This document shows positions 16,784 to 24,948 of a stretch of DNA of 52,093 nucleotides, piece after piece; position 1 is the first letter of the stretch, and the number at the start of each line of letters is the position of its first letter. The stretch lies in NCBI GenBank assembly GCA_937876395.1, contig CALEIM010000025.1, positions 1-52,093 on the forward strand. Direction: 5' to 3'. This DNA is from an uncultured Wenzhouxiangella sp. Lineage in GTDB: Bacteria; Pseudomonadota; Gammaproteobacteria; Xanthomonadales; Wenzhouxiangellaceae. A program made the translations under genes and the position numbers. The notes under the pieces are model-generated. The model made no database searches and was not told the origin of the DNA. It saw nothing but the letters and a program-made list of their open reading frames with translations.

Positions 16784-18343
16784 ATGGGAAATAAGGCAAG
16801 CTTGCGCCGCGGCCGGCTTGCAGCGCTGCTGGGCCTGATTTTTGCAGCGGCCACAGGGGCCGGCGCAGCGGCAGCATCCAGTGCAGACTGGCTGGCCGTT
16901 GAGCTTGGCGATGAGCCGGGGCAGGGCACGCCAGTCTTCCAGATTGCGGTTCCGGGCCAGGCCGATCCACGCTCGCTGATCTCCAGCGACGATAAATCAG
17001 GTTCCCGCCATCTGGCCCTGTCGCTGGCCGGGATCAACGCCTGGAACCGACAGGACACTGAATCCGGACAGCGGCGCTGGATCAGCAGTGATGATCAGTG
17101 GGTGCTAGATCTGCGCCTCACGCCGGGCGAATCCGCATATCGATCGCTGCTGGAAGTGACGCTCGGTGCCCGACACTCGAGCGCTGAAGCGCAGGATCTA
17201 AACCTTCAAATAGGCCCCGGAATTGGTGAGCTGCCCCGGCCGGAGCTGGGTATTGCCACCTCGCTGTACTCCTACACGCGGCCGAGCATTTTTCACGCCG
17301 ACGAAGTGGCTGTGCCGGCAGCCGATGACGCGCCGCTGGCGCTGGCTGAAGGCGACTGGGCCGGGCTGCACAGCCGCTATTTTGCCGTGCTGCTCTATCC
17401 GCTGTCTTTTGAAACTTTGCAGGAAGTCACTTTCGGCCAGGCTGAACCCGCCGACGAAGCGCTGGCAGACTATTTGCCGTGGATGCAGCTTCGGCTTGGC
17501 GTGCCGCCGCTCGATGCGGATCAACAACAGACCTGGCAGTTTGAGGTGTTTTCCGGCCCCAAATCCCGCGCCGCGCTGGCCGCCGGTGAGAACGCGCAGG
17601 GCGACTATTCGAAGCTGTTGTTCGAGGGTTTGTGGGGCTGGATGCGCGGGCTTTCCCTCGGCCTGCTGTGGGCACTTGAAGCCTTGCAAAGCCTGGTGTT
17701 GAGCTGGGGATTGGCCATCTGCCTGCTGGCCGTGCTGGTCCGGCTGCTGCTCTATCCGCTGGGCCGCTGGGCGCTGTCCAGTCAGCAGCGCTTTTCTGAA
17801 GTGCAGGCTGAAATTGCCCCGGAAATTCGCGAAATCAAGCATAAATACAAAGGTGGCGAGCAAAGCGAACGCATACTCCAGCTCTATGAGCAGCGTGGAG
17901 TCAGTCCGCTGGCCGGCCTAAAGCCCCTGCTGATCGTGCTGATTCAGATTCCGGTGTTTGTGGCCCTGTTTCACGTCCTCGGCCAGGTGTTCGAGTTCCG
18001 CGACGCCTCGTTTCTCTGGATCGAGTCGCTGGCCGAGCCCGATCGTCTGTTCACGTTTGGCAGCAGCCTGCCGTTTTTCGGCGCCTGGTTCAATCTGCTG
18101 CCAGTGCTGATGGCGCTTACAACGCTCGCCTCCATTCGATTGTCGCCCGCGCCCGCGGCCAGTCCCGCCGAAAGGCGACGTCAGAATATATTTCTGTGGC
18201 TGTTGGCAATCGCCTTCTTTTTGCTGTTCTACCCGTTCCCTTCCGGAATGGTGCTGTACTGGATCATGGCCAACTTACTGTATATCCTTCAGTTTCGGCT
18301 GACCCAGCGCAAAGTCCGACCGGCAGCGGATGGCCCGGCATGA
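16784..18343 (+). CDS. YidC/Oxa1-family membrane insertase paralogue
   Basis: YidC-type proteins insert helices into the inner membrane. The 519-residue product has a signal-like N-terminal helix, a periplasmic domain of about 240 residues only loosely like E. coli P1, and the conserved insertase core. The core includes LSWGLAICLLAVLVRLLLYP with its hydrophilic-groove Arg, the cytoplasmic helical hairpin (EVQAEIAPEIREIKHKYKGG), LAGLKPLLIVLIQIPVFVAL and the final FPSGMVLYWIMANLLYILQF. It lies among envelope genes rather than in the rpmH-rnpA-yidC locus, and lacks the long basic C-terminal tail. It is therefore probably a second, specialised YidC. Its stop overlaps tadA (ATGA). Confidence 0.85.
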   Translation: MGNKASLRRGRLAALLGLIFAAATGAGAAAASSADWLAVELGDEPGQGTPVFQIAVPGQADPRSLISSDDKSGSRHLALSLAGINAWNRQDTESGQRRWISSDDQWVLDLRLTPGESAYRSLLEVTLGARHSSAEAQDLNLQIGPGIGELPRPELGIATSLYSYTRPSIFHADEVAVPAADDAPLALAEGDWAGLHSRYFAVLLYPLSFETLQEVTFGQAEPADEALADYLPWMQLRLGVPPLDADQQQTWQFEVFSGPKSRAALAAGENAQGDYSKLLFEGLWGWMRGLSLGLLWALEALQSLVLSWGLAICLLAVLVRLLLYPLGRWALSSQQRFSEVQAEIAPEIREIKHKYKGGEQSERILQLYEQRGVSPLAGLKPLLIVLIQIPVFVALFHVLGQVFEFRDASFLWIESLAEPDRLFTFGSSLPFFGAWFNLLPVLMALTTLASIRLSPAPAASPAERRRQNIFLWLLAIAFFLLFYPFPSGMVLYWIMANLLYILQFRLTQRKVRPAADGPA

Positions 18344-18798
18344 GCTCCAAATCCGATCACGACTGGATGCAGGACGCCCTGGCGCAGGCCCGGTCTGCAG
18401 AGGCGCTGGGTGAAGTGCCGGTTGGCGCGCTGCTGCTGGATGCCGAAGGGCGGCTGATTGGCGAAGGTTTCAACCGGGTGATCGCTGATGCCGACCCGAC
18501 CGCCCATGCTGAAATTGTTGCACTGCGTCAGGCTGCGCGAAACATGGGTAACTACCGCCTGCCTGGCAGCACCCTGTACGTCACGCTAGAGCCGTGCGCC
18601 ATGTGCGCCGGCGCGCTGGTCAATGCGCGCGTCAGGCGCGTGGTTTACGGCGCTGACGATCTGCGCGCCGGCGCCCATCATTCCGTATTCGAAGTATTGA
18701 GCTGCCCGAAGCTGAATCATCGCTGTGAAGTCAGCGCCGGCGTCGGGGCCGAGGAATCGGCCGAACTGCTGCGCCGCTTTTTTCGGGAGCGCCGATAG
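18340..18798 (+). CDS. tadA: tRNA-specific adenosine(34) deaminase TadA
   Basis: TadA converts A34 to inosine in tRNA-Arg(ACG), allowing wobble decoding. I start at ATG 18340, which overlaps the TGA of the YidC paralogue (ATGA) and gives 152 residues. The zinc and catalytic motifs are intact: HAE (TAHAEIVALRQAA) with the proton-shuttle Glu, and PCAMC (TLEPCAMCAGALVNARV). The family segments GEVPVGALLL and GNYRLPGSTLYVTLEPC are present. The enzyme is essential in most bacteria. Its coupling to a membrane insertase gene probably reflects only operon packing. Confidence 0.95.
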   Translation: MSSKSDHDWMQDALAQARSAEALGEVPVGALLLDAEGRLIGEGFNRVIADADPTAHAEIVALRQAARNMGNYRLPGSTLYVTLEPCAMCAGALVNARVRRVVYGADDLRAGAHHSVFEVLSCPKLNHRCEVSAGVGAEESAELLRRFFRERR

Positions 18799-18885
18799 CC
18801 AGGCCCCAATCAATCCAAGCATTCCGACCCCCAACGGTGCTACCATTTCGGGCTGATCTGGATTTCCCCAAGGACGAAAACAATC

Positions 18886-21117
18886 GTGAAGAATTCACTC
18901 AAATTGCTGACCCTGGCCATTTCGGCCAGTCTGCTGCTGGCCTGCACCGAGCAGGCTCCACCGCCGCCGGTTGCTCCCGAGGCGCCTGAAATGACAACTC
19001 CAACAGATGCCGCACCGGCCGATGAGTCGGCGACTGCCACGGAGGCTGAGTCTGCTGTGAACGACAACCCGCTGCTGGCAGATAGTGAGCTGCCATACGG
19101 TATGCCGCCGTTTGACCAGATTGAGTCTGCGCATTTCCTGCCCGCTTTCGAGGCCGCCATGGAAGCGCATCTCGACGAGATCGAGGCGATTGCAGGAAAC
19201 GAAGAAGCCCCGAGCTTCGACAACACCATTCTGGCCATGGAACGCTCCGGCCAGCTTCTGCAGCGCACCGGCCGGGTGTTTTCCAACCTGAGCGGCACGG
19301 TTACTGACGACACTCTGCAGGACACCCAGCGCCAGATGGCGCCGAAATTTGCCGCCCACAGCGATTCGATCAGCCTCAACGGCGAGCTGTTTGCGCGGAT
19401 TCAGACCCTTTATGAAGGGCGTGAGGAGCTGGGGCTGGATTCCGAGGGTCTGCGCCTGCTGGAGGAGTACTACACCGATTTCGTGCGCGCCGGCGCCCGG
19501 CTTGATGAGGAGCAGAAGTCGACGCTGCGCCAGATGAACAGCCGCCTGGCCGAGCTGACCACCGAGTTTAGCCAGAATGTTCTCCACGAAGTCAACGCTT
19601 CGGCTGTGGTTTTCGACAGCCGTGAAGCCCTGGCTGGCCTGCCCGATTCGAGAATCGAATCCGCAGCCGGTGAAGCGGCCGATCGGGAGCTTGAGGAGGG
19701 CAGCTTCGTTATCACCCTGCTAAATACCTCCGGCCAGCCGCCGCTGTCCAACCTGGACGTGCGCGAGTCGCGTCAGCGCATTCATGAAGCATCGCTGGCT
19801 CGCGGTTCACGCGGCAATGAATATGACAACACCGGCATCGTGGCCGAAATAGTCAAGCTGCGCGCCGAGCGCGCCCGGATGCTGGGCTACGACACCCACG
19901 CCGATTACGTGCTGGAAGATCGCACCGCCCAGACGGTCGACGCTGTCAACGACATGCTCGGCCAGCTGGCCCCGATTGCGGTGGCCAACGCCCGCCTGGA
20001 GGGTCAGGACATCCAGGAAATGATCAACGCCAGCGAAGACGAGCCGTTCGAGCTGGCCTCCTGGGACTGGGCTTACTACGCCGAGAAAGTTCGTCAGGAG
20101 CGCTACGCCTTTGACGAATCGGAAATCAAGCCGTACTTCGAGATGAACAACGTGCTGGTAAACGGCGTGTATTTCTCCGCCGAAAAGCTGTTCGGCATTA
20201 CCTTCAAGGAACGCCCGGATCTGCCTGCCCATCATGCCGATGCCCAGGTCTGGGAAGTCTTTGATGCCGATGGCAGTGAGCTGGGCATCGTCGTCAACGA
20301 CTTCTACGCCCGCAGCATCAAGCGCGGCGGTGCGTGGATGAACTCCTATCAGGTCAATTCCGGCCTGCTTGGCGGCCATCCGGTCATCGGCATGCATCTG
20401 AACGTGCCCAAGCCGCCCGCTGGCGAGCCGACTTTGCTGACCTGGGATGAAGTCACCACCATGTTCCACGAGTTCGGACACGTCGTCCACGGCCTGTTTT
20501 CTGACGTCGAATATCCGAGCTTTGCCGGCACTGCCGTGCCGCGCGATTTCGTCGAATACCCGTCACAGGTGTATGAAATGTGGGCCTCATGGCCGGAAGT
20601 GCTGGCCAACTATGCCCAGCATTACGAAACCGGCGAGCAGATTCCCCAGGAACTGCTGGACAAGGTGATCGAAAGCGAGCAGTTCAACGAAGGCTTCGCC
20701 ACCACCGAATACCTGGGAGCTGCCATTATTGACCAGGCTCTGCACCAGCTCAGTCCCGATGAGACCCCGGCCGCCGATGCCGTCATGGATTTCGAGGCCC
20801 GGACTCTTGCCGAACACGGCCTGGACTACGCACCGGTTCCGCCGCGTTACCGCACGCCGTATTTCTCGCACGCCATGGGCGGCTACGATGCCGGCTACTA
20901 CTCATACATCTGGAGCGAGGTGCTGGATGCCGACAGCGTGCTGTGGATCAAGGAAAACGGCGGCCTGGACCGCACTACCGGCCAGCACTATCGCGACACC
21001 ATCCTCTCCCAGGGCGGCAGCAAACCAGCCATGGAGCTGTATCTGGAATTTGCCGGCCGCGAGCCGTCGATTGAGCCGCTGCTGGAACGCCGTGGACTGA
21101 TTATCGATAGCGAATAG
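18886..21117 (+). CDS. M3-family peptidyl-dipeptidase (Dcp-like), lipoprotein
   Basis: The 743-residue zinc metallopeptidase has a lipoprotein signal (LLTLAISASLLLAC, lipobox Cys near residue 20) and a Pro/Ala/Glu-rich linker, so it is probably anchored in the periplasm. The catalytic zinc motif is in TMFHEFGHVVHGLF (HEFGH), with a downstream Glu in the following helix, and the C-terminal MGGYDAGYYSYIWSEVL segment is standard for M3 oligopeptidases/Dcp. These enzymes remove dipeptides from the C-terminus of short peptides. Translation begins at GTG 18886, with AAGGA about 11 nt upstream. A strong terminator follows the stop. Most similar proteins are annotated M3 family or Dcp; exact specificity is inferred. 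Confidence 0.9.
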   Translation: MKNSLKLLTLAISASLLLACTEQAPPPPVAPEAPEMTTPTDAAPADESATATEAESAVNDNPLLADSELPYGMPPFDQIESAHFLPAFEAAMEAHLDEIEAIAGNEEAPSFDNTILAMERSGQLLQRTGRVFSNLSGTVTDDTLQDTQRQMAPKFAAHSDSISLNGELFARIQTLYEGREELGLDSEGLRLLEEYYTDFVRAGARLDEEQKSTLRQMNSRLAELTTEFSQNVLHEVNASAVVFDSREALAGLPDSRIESAAGEAADRELEEGSFVITLLNTSGQPPLSNLDVRESRQRIHEASLARGSRGNEYDNTGIVAEIVKLRAERARMLGYDTHADYVLEDRTAQTVDAVNDMLGQLAPIAVANARLEGQDIQEMINASEDEPFELASWDWAYYAEKVRQERYAFDESEIKPYFEMNNVLVNGVYFSAEKLFGITFKERPDLPAHHADAQVWEVFDADGSELGIVVNDFYARSIKRGGAWMNSYQVNSGLLGGHPVIGMHLNVPKPPAGEPTLLTWDEVTTMFHEFGHVVHGLFSDVEYPSFAGTAVPRDFVEYPSQVYEMWASWPEVLANYAQHYETGEQIPQELLDKVIESEQFNEGFATTEYLGAAIIDQALHQLSPDETPAADAVMDFEARTLAEHGLDYAPVPPRYRTPYFSHAMGGYDAGYYSYIWSEVLDADSVLWIKENGGLDRTTGQHYRDTILSQGGSKPAMELYLEFAGREPSIEPLLERRGLIIDSE

Positions 21118-21152
21118 CTCCACCAAAGCTGCAAGTAACAGTAATACCAACA

Positions 21153-21184
21153 ACAATCCCGGCTTCTGCCGGGATTGTCTTTTT
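21153..21184 (+). terminator. Intrinsic terminator after the M3 peptidase gene
   Basis: An 11-bp GC-rich stem (arms 21153-21163 and 21168-21178, containing AATCCCGGC and GCCGGGATT) with a TTCT loop is followed directly by CTTTTT. It lies 36 bp past the peptidase stop. Confidence 0.9.
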
Positions 21185-21209
21185 GAGCCAATAGGTTTGT
21201 TTAGCCCTA

Positions 21210-21319
21210 CAAGCGCGAAACGCCGGCCGATACGGTGCGGAGAGTGTGCCGCGGTGGCGGGATTTGGTAGGCGCGACTGGTTTAGATCCTAAGTGGGGCA
21301 AGCCGTGGAGCTTCGAGTT
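21210..21319 (+). repeat. Direct repeat copy 1: decayed tRNA-Leu segment
   Basis: This 110-bp stretch matches 22101-22206 (from CAAGxGCGAA through TTCGAGT), covering the upstream promoter-like sequence and most of the tRNA-Leu gene. Substitutions and small indels are spread through it. The two copies are about 890 bp apart and bracket the toxin-antitoxin pair. Confidence 0.85.
21248..21319 (+). pseudogene. Decayed tRNA-Leu(UAG) copy
   Basis: The sequence starts GCCGCGGTGGCGGGATTTGG and keeps the D-arm, a TTTAGAT anticodon-like loop and the GTGGAGCTTCGAGTT T-arm start. The anticodon stem no longer pairs (ACTGG against CCTAA), the acceptor 3' strand and CCA are missing, and the T-arm runs into unrelated sequence. 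It is a pseudo-tRNA, not a functional gene. Confidence 0.85.
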
Positions 21320-21393
21320 GATCACACTTGAGCAAACGGGCCAGTCGGACTAGACTAACTGAACCAAGTCGCGTATATGCAATCGAATCTCTC

Positions 21394-21639
21394 ATGACGA
21401 CTGAAACCATCAACATCCACGAAGCAAAAACCCATCTTTCGCGCCTGGTCGAGAAAGCAGCGCGGGGTGAGAGTTTCGTCATTGCCAAGGCTGGCAAGCC
21501 CATGGTTCGTGTCATTGCTCTGGACACGCCCACCGGGGAAGAATGCCAGCGCATCGGCTTTCTTGAAGGTCGTATCGAAGTGCCTGACGACTTTGACGAG
21601 ATCGGGCGTGAACAAATCGCCGAAATGTTCAGCGCGTGA
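21394..21639 (+). CDS. Phd/YefM-type antitoxin
   Basis: The 81-residue protein, taken from ATG 21394 (MTTETINIHEAKTHLSRLVE), has the Phd/YefM DNA-binding N-terminus (xxNIHEAKTHLSRLVEKAARG, then FVIAKAGKPMVRVIAL). The acidic C-terminus (FLEGRIEVPDDFDEIGREQ) would wrap the toxin. Such antitoxins neutralise the partner and autorepress the operon through N-terminal dimer binding. It overlaps the PIN toxin gene by GTGA, so translation is coupled. A longer frame to 21328 runs into the pseudo-tRNA flank and is not supported. The pair lies between a decayed and an intact tRNA-Leu, suggesting mobile acquisition. Confidence 0.9.
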   Translation: MTTETINIHEAKTHLSRLVEKAARGESFVIAKAGKPMVRVIALDTPTGEECQRIGFLEGRIEVPDDFDEIGREQIAEMFSA

Positions 21640-22028
21640 ATCATCTGCTGCTTGATACCCACCTGTTGTTGTGGGCTGCTGCGGGAGACGAGCGTCTTTC
21701 CGGAACCGTGGTCAGTCGTCTGGAGGACGAAAACACGCAACCACTGTTCTCGGCGGCGTCGATCTGGGAAGTAGTGATCAAGACCGGACTGGGCCGCAAG
21801 GACTTTCGGGTCGACCCCTCGCTGTTTCGTAGAGGCCTGCTGGATAACGGCTATCAGGAACTTCCCATTACCAGCGCACATACGCTGGCTGTTGGCCGGC
21901 TCCCGGACCATCACCGTGATCCATTCGACCGAATCCTGGTGGCCCAGGCTATTGAGGAGGGGATCGAACTCCTGACCAGAGATCGGACCCTGGCCGTCTA
22001 TCCCGGCCCGATTACCCTGGTTAGCTGA
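21636..22028 (+). CDS. PIN-domain ribonuclease toxin (VapC-like)
   Basis: The 130-residue PIN protein starts at GTG 21636, overlapping the antitoxin stop. Acidic active-site residues are visible: Asp in LLLDTHLLLWAA, Glu in SAASIWEVVIKTGLG and Asp in DHHRDPFDRILVAQA, with a final Asp in LLTRDRTLAVYPG. PIN toxins of this kind cleave tRNA or rRNA under stress when the antitoxin is degraded. The PhdYefM plus PIN combination is a recognised type II module. The target of this member cannot be told from sequence. Confidence 0.92.
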   Translation: MNHLLLDTHLLLWAAAGDERLSGTVVSRLEDENTQPLFSAASIWEVVIKTGLGRKDFRVDPSLFRRGLLDNGYQELPITSAHTLAVGRLPDHHRDPFDRILVAQAIEEGIELLTRDRTLAVYPGPITLVS

Positions 22029-22098
22029 AGCATTGTTTGCTCGGCAACCTTATACATCGCATTCAGGGCTTCCAGAATGGCCAATTTTGACTGCGGCC

Positions 22099-22127
22099 TT
22101 CAAGTGCGAAGGGCCAACCGATACAAT
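22099..22127 (+). promoter_or_regulatory. Candidate promoter of tRNA-Leu
   Basis: TTCAAG (22099-22104) and TACAAT (22122-22127) are separated by 17 bp and end 9 bp before the tRNA. In the decayed upstream copy the corresponding -10 reads TACGGT, so the promoter has decayed along with the gene. Confidence 0.5.
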
Positions 22128-22206
22128 ACGGAGTGTGCCGAGGTGGCGGAATTGGTAGACGCGCCTGGTTTAGGTCCAGGTGGGGCAACCCGTGGAGGTT
22201 CGAGTC
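22101..22206 (+). repeat. Direct repeat copy 2: intact tRNA-Leu segment
   Basis: This is the functional partner of the decayed copy at 21210-21319. It includes the promoter-like region and the tRNA through the T-arm. Confidence 0.85.
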
Positions 22207-22221
22207 CTCTCCTCGGTACCA
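22137..22221 (+). tRNA. tRNA-Leu (anticodon UAG)
   Basis: An 85-nt class II tRNA. The acceptor arm GCCGAGG pairs with CCTCGGT (G1-U72, as in E. coli leuU). The D-loop segment reads ATTGGTAGAC. The anticodon stem CCTGG/CCAGG closes the loop TTTAGGT with TAG at 22171-22173. A variable arm, the T-loop TTCGAGT and an encoded CCA (22219-22221) complete it. It reads CUN leucine codons. A 110-bp degenerate duplicate lies 890 bp upstream. Confidence 0.97.
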
Positions 22222-22390
22222 GATTTGATACAGTTGAATGGCAGCAATTGCAGGTCGTTTACGTATAGTTACTGAACAAGTGTTATTCCGTCGACGGCAA
22301 CGGCAACCGACCGACCAGGGAAAAAGGGGCGACCTGGTGGGGTACCGTGGGTTCGAATATCGAGCCGAAATGTCGAGTTGGCGGAATACC

Positions 22391-22421
22391 CCAGCCTGAG
22401 CCACCTTCGGCGGCAGGCTGG
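22391..22421 (+). promoter_or_regulatory. Leader hairpin upstream of wecB, with an ops-like core
   Basis: CCAGCCTG (22391-22398) and CAGGCTGG (22414-22421) form an 8-bp stem with an inner GCC/GGC pairing, 27 bp before the wecB ATG and with no T-run after it. The downstream part GGCGGCAGGCTG (22409-22420) matches 9 of 12 positions of the RfaH-recruiting ops element GGCGGTAGCGTG. The hairpin is seen directly. The ops reading is weak. No other feature was recognised in 22222-22390. Confidence 0.3.
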
Positions 22422-22448
22422 ATCCTCACGGCAGACCACGAGGGCGTG

Positions 22449-23585
22449 ATGAAGGTTTTAAGCGTGTTTGGCACTCGACCCGAAGCCATAAAAATGGCTC
22501 CGGTTGTCAAGGCCCTGGCGGCCGACCCTGGTATCGAAAGTCGGGTCTGCGTTACGGCCCAGCACCGGGAGATGCTCGACCAGGTTCTGGCGCTGTTCGG
22601 GATTCGTCCTGACGTGGATTTGGATCTGATGCAGTCCGGCCAGGATTTGACAGCCATCACCCGTCGTGTGCTGAGCGGCTTGCAGCCCGTCCTGAAAGCC
22701 GAAGCGCCCGATCTGGTGCTGGTCCACGGCGATACCACAACAACTTTCGCCGCCGCTCTGGCTGCCTATTATCAAAAGATTCCGGTTGGCCACGTTGAAG
22801 CCGGTCTGCGCACCGGCAATAAGTATGCTCCTTGGCCCGAGGAAATGAACCGTCGCCTGGCCGGAGCGATTACTACCCATCACTTCGCTCCCACCGATCG
22901 CGCCAGAGATAATCTGACCGCCGAGGGCGTGGACCCAGCCAGCATCACAGTAACCGGCAATACCGTTATTGACGCCTTGCTGGAGATCGTTGAGCAGGCC
23001 AGGGCAGACCAGCGGCTGTTGGGCGCTTATCCATTCCTGCGCAGCGACAAACGCCTGGTCTTGGTCACCGGTCATCGACGTGAGAACTTTGGCACCGGTT
23101 TCGACAACATCTGCCGCGGATTGGCGGAGCTTGCCGGGCGTGACGACGTGGAGATTGTCTATCCGGTCCATCTCAATCCCAGCGTGCAGCGACCGGTCCG
23201 CGAAATCCTCTCGGGCCGCAGCAATGTGCACCTGATCGAACCTTTGGACTATCTGCCCTTCGTGGCACTGATGGACCGTGCCCACCTCATCATCACTGAT
23301 TCGGGCGGCGTTCAGGAAGAAGCGCCGTCGCTGGGCAAGCCGGTGCTGGTCATGCGCGAGACCACCGAGCGCCCCGAAGCCGTGGAAGCCGGAACGGTGC
23401 GTCTGGTCGGTGCCGACCAGCGCCGAATCGTGTTTGAAGCAAGCCGTTTGCTTGATGATGAAAGCGCCTACCGGGCCATGTCTCGCGCACACAACCCGTA
23501 CGGTGACGGTCTGGCCGCGGGCCGGATTGTCAATCGGCTGCTGGAACAATTACCAAATCGTTTGCGCGAGGCGGGTCATGGTTGA
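22449..23585 (+). CDS. wecB: UDP-N-acetylglucosamine 2-epimerase (non-hydrolysing)
   Basis: This enzyme interconverts UDP-GlcNAc and UDP-ManNAc, the first committed step to ManNAcA-containing glycans. The 378-residue product starts at ATG 22449 (MKVLSVFGTRPEAIKMAPVV), the family's standard start. Diagnostic segments include GTRPEAIKMAPV, HVEAGLRTGN, FAPTDRARDNL, VTGHRRENFG and the UDP-binding DSGGVQEEAPSLGKPVLVMR. It is the first gene of the glycan locus and sits 13 bp upstream of wecC, its usual partner. The leader contains a stable hairpin. Confidence 0.95.
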   Translation: MKVLSVFGTRPEAIKMAPVVKALAADPGIESRVCVTAQHREMLDQVLALFGIRPDVDLDLMQSGQDLTAITRRVLSGLQPVLKAEAPDLVLVHGDTTTTFAAALAAYYQKIPVGHVEAGLRTGNKYAPWPEEMNRRLAGAITTHHFAPTDRARDNLTAEGVDPASITVTGNTVIDALLEIVEQARADQRLLGAYPFLRSDKRLVLVTGHRRENFGTGFDNICRGLAELAGRDDVEIVYPVHLNPSVQRPVREILSGRSNVHLIEPLDYLPFVALMDRAHLIITDSGGVQEEAPSLGKPVLVMRETTERPEAVEAGTVRLVGADQRRIVFEASRLLDDESAYRAMSRAHNPYGDGLAAGRIVNRLLEQLPNRLREAGHG

Positions 23586-23598
23586 CCGAGGAGTAAAT

Positions 23599-24948
23599 AT
23601 GGAATCAATTGCATCCGATGCCGCGCTGAAAGCAACTGACGCTCAGCCGGCGACGACTCAGAGTCAGCAGCTGGCCACAGTATTGCCTGATACGCATCGT
23701 CGCGTATGCGTTGTTGGCCTGGGATACATTGGACTGCCGACCGCCAGTATGCTCGCCGGCCGTGGCTGCCAGGTACATGGCGTCGATATCTGCAGTGAAA
23801 TCGTTGAGGTTATCAACAGCGGCAGAATTCATATCCGCGAGCCTGATCTGGATATCGCGGTGAAATCAGCCGTTGATCTCGGCAGGCTGCAGGCCAGCGT
23901 AACACCGGCGCCGGCCGAGGTCTTTATCCTGGCTGTGCCGACACCGTTCAAGGATGGCAATGAGCCGGACCTGAGTTACGTCGAAGCGGCCAGCAGAAGC
24001 ATCGCCCCGATGGTTAAACGTAATGACCTGGTGATCCTTGAGTCCACCAGCCCGGTGGGCACTACCGAAAAGGTCGCCGCCTGGCTGGCCGAAGAACGGC
24101 CGGATTTGGCCACTGCCGACAAACATCAGACCAACCCGCTTGACGGGGTTCACGTTGCGCACTGCCCGGAGCGCGTGCTTCCGGGTCAAGTCATGCGCGA
24201 ACTGGTGGAGAACGACCGCACGGTTGGCGGCATCGACAGCGCATCGACTCAGGCGGCCGCTGACTTTTACCGGACTTTTGTGAAAGGCGAAGTGCTCGAA
24301 ACCGATGCCCGCACGGCCGAAATGAGCAAGCTTGCCGAAAACAGCTTTCGCGACATCAATATTGCCTATGCCAACGAGTTGTCCATGATATGCGACAAGC
24401 TCGGAATTGATGTCTGGAAACTTATTGACCTGGCCAATCACCATCCGCGCGTGAATATTCTTCAGCCCGGTGCCGGAGTAGGTGGACACTGCATCGCCGT
24501 CGACCCCTGGTTTATCGTCAGCCAGGCCCCGGAACAGGCTCGCCTGATCCGAACAGCGCGGGAAGTCAATAACGAGAAGCCACGTTGGGTCATCAATCAG
24601 GTCAAGCAAGCAGTCGCGGACCATCTGATAGCCAATCCCGACAAGGTTGTCAGGGATGTCACTATCGCCGGCTATGGTCTTGCATTCAAACCCAATATAG
24701 ATGACTTGAGAGAAAGTCCGGCCCTGAGGATTGCCGAAAGGCTGGCCGACCTGCATCCCGGAACCACACTAGTGGTAGAGCCGCATATCGAGAGCCTGCC
24801 AGCCAGATGTAAAGGAAGGCTGAGTCTTGTGGATCTGCAGGAGGCACATCAGCGGGCAGACATCGCCGTTCTACTGGTTGATCATGATGTGTTCAAATCT
24901 GCCCGGCCCCACAACATGGCTATAGTAGATACGCGCGGAATATGGTAA
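23599..24948 (+). CDS. wecC: UDP-N-acetyl-D-mannosamine dehydrogenase
   Basis: This NAD-dependent enzyme oxidises UDP-ManNAc twice to UDP-ManNAcA (a uronic acid). The 449-residue protein has a Rossmann motif (VVGLGYIGLPTASML), the conserved ILAVPTPFKDG and the catalytic-cysteine signature GVGGHCIAVDPWF. The C-terminal domain reads IAGYGLAFKPNIDDLRESPA. I chose ATG 23599, which has GAGGAG at 23588-23593; an ATG at 23578 would overlap wecB. The N-terminus carries about 35 extra residues rich in Ala, Thr and Gln before the Rossmann fold. Similar enzymes make UDP-GlcNAcA or UDP-GalNAcA, but pairing with wecB favours ManNAcA. The 1673-residue gene starts immediately after the stop. Confidence 0.92.
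   Translation: MESIASDAALKATDAQPATTQSQQLATVLPDTHRRVCVVGLGYIGLPTASMLAGRGCQVHGVDICSEIVEVINSGRIHIREPDLDIAVKSAVDLGRLQASVTPAPAEVFILAVPTPFKDGNEPDLSYVEAASRSIAPMVKRNDLVILESTSPVGTTEKVAAWLAEERPDLATADKHQTNPLDGVHVAHCPERVLPGQVMRELVENDRTVGGIDSASTQAAADFYRTFVKGEVLETDARTAEMSKLAENSFRDINIAYANELSMICDKLGIDVWKLIDLANHHPRVNILQPGAGVGGHCIAVDPWFIVSQAPEQARLIRTAREVNNEKPRWVINQVKQAVADHLIANPDKVVRDVTIAGYGLAFKPNIDDLRESPALRIAERLADLHPGTTLVVEPHIESLPARCKGRLSLVDLQEAHQRADIAVLLVDHDVFKSARPHNMAIVDTRGIW

Noticed and set aside
21636..22221. Integrative element with integrase at tRNA-Leu
   Set aside because: The tRNA duplication is real but no integrase, recombinase or transposase frame exists in the window, so a complete mobile element is not called.
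22063..22404. 113-residue minus-strand frame containing GEDSNLHGLPHL
   Set aside because: It is the antisense of tRNA-Leu and flanks; such frames are a well-known false annotation over leucine/serine tRNA genes.
22458..23549. 363-residue minus-strand frame over wecB
   Set aside because: It is entirely antisense to a clear epimerase; composition is typical of a shadow frame.
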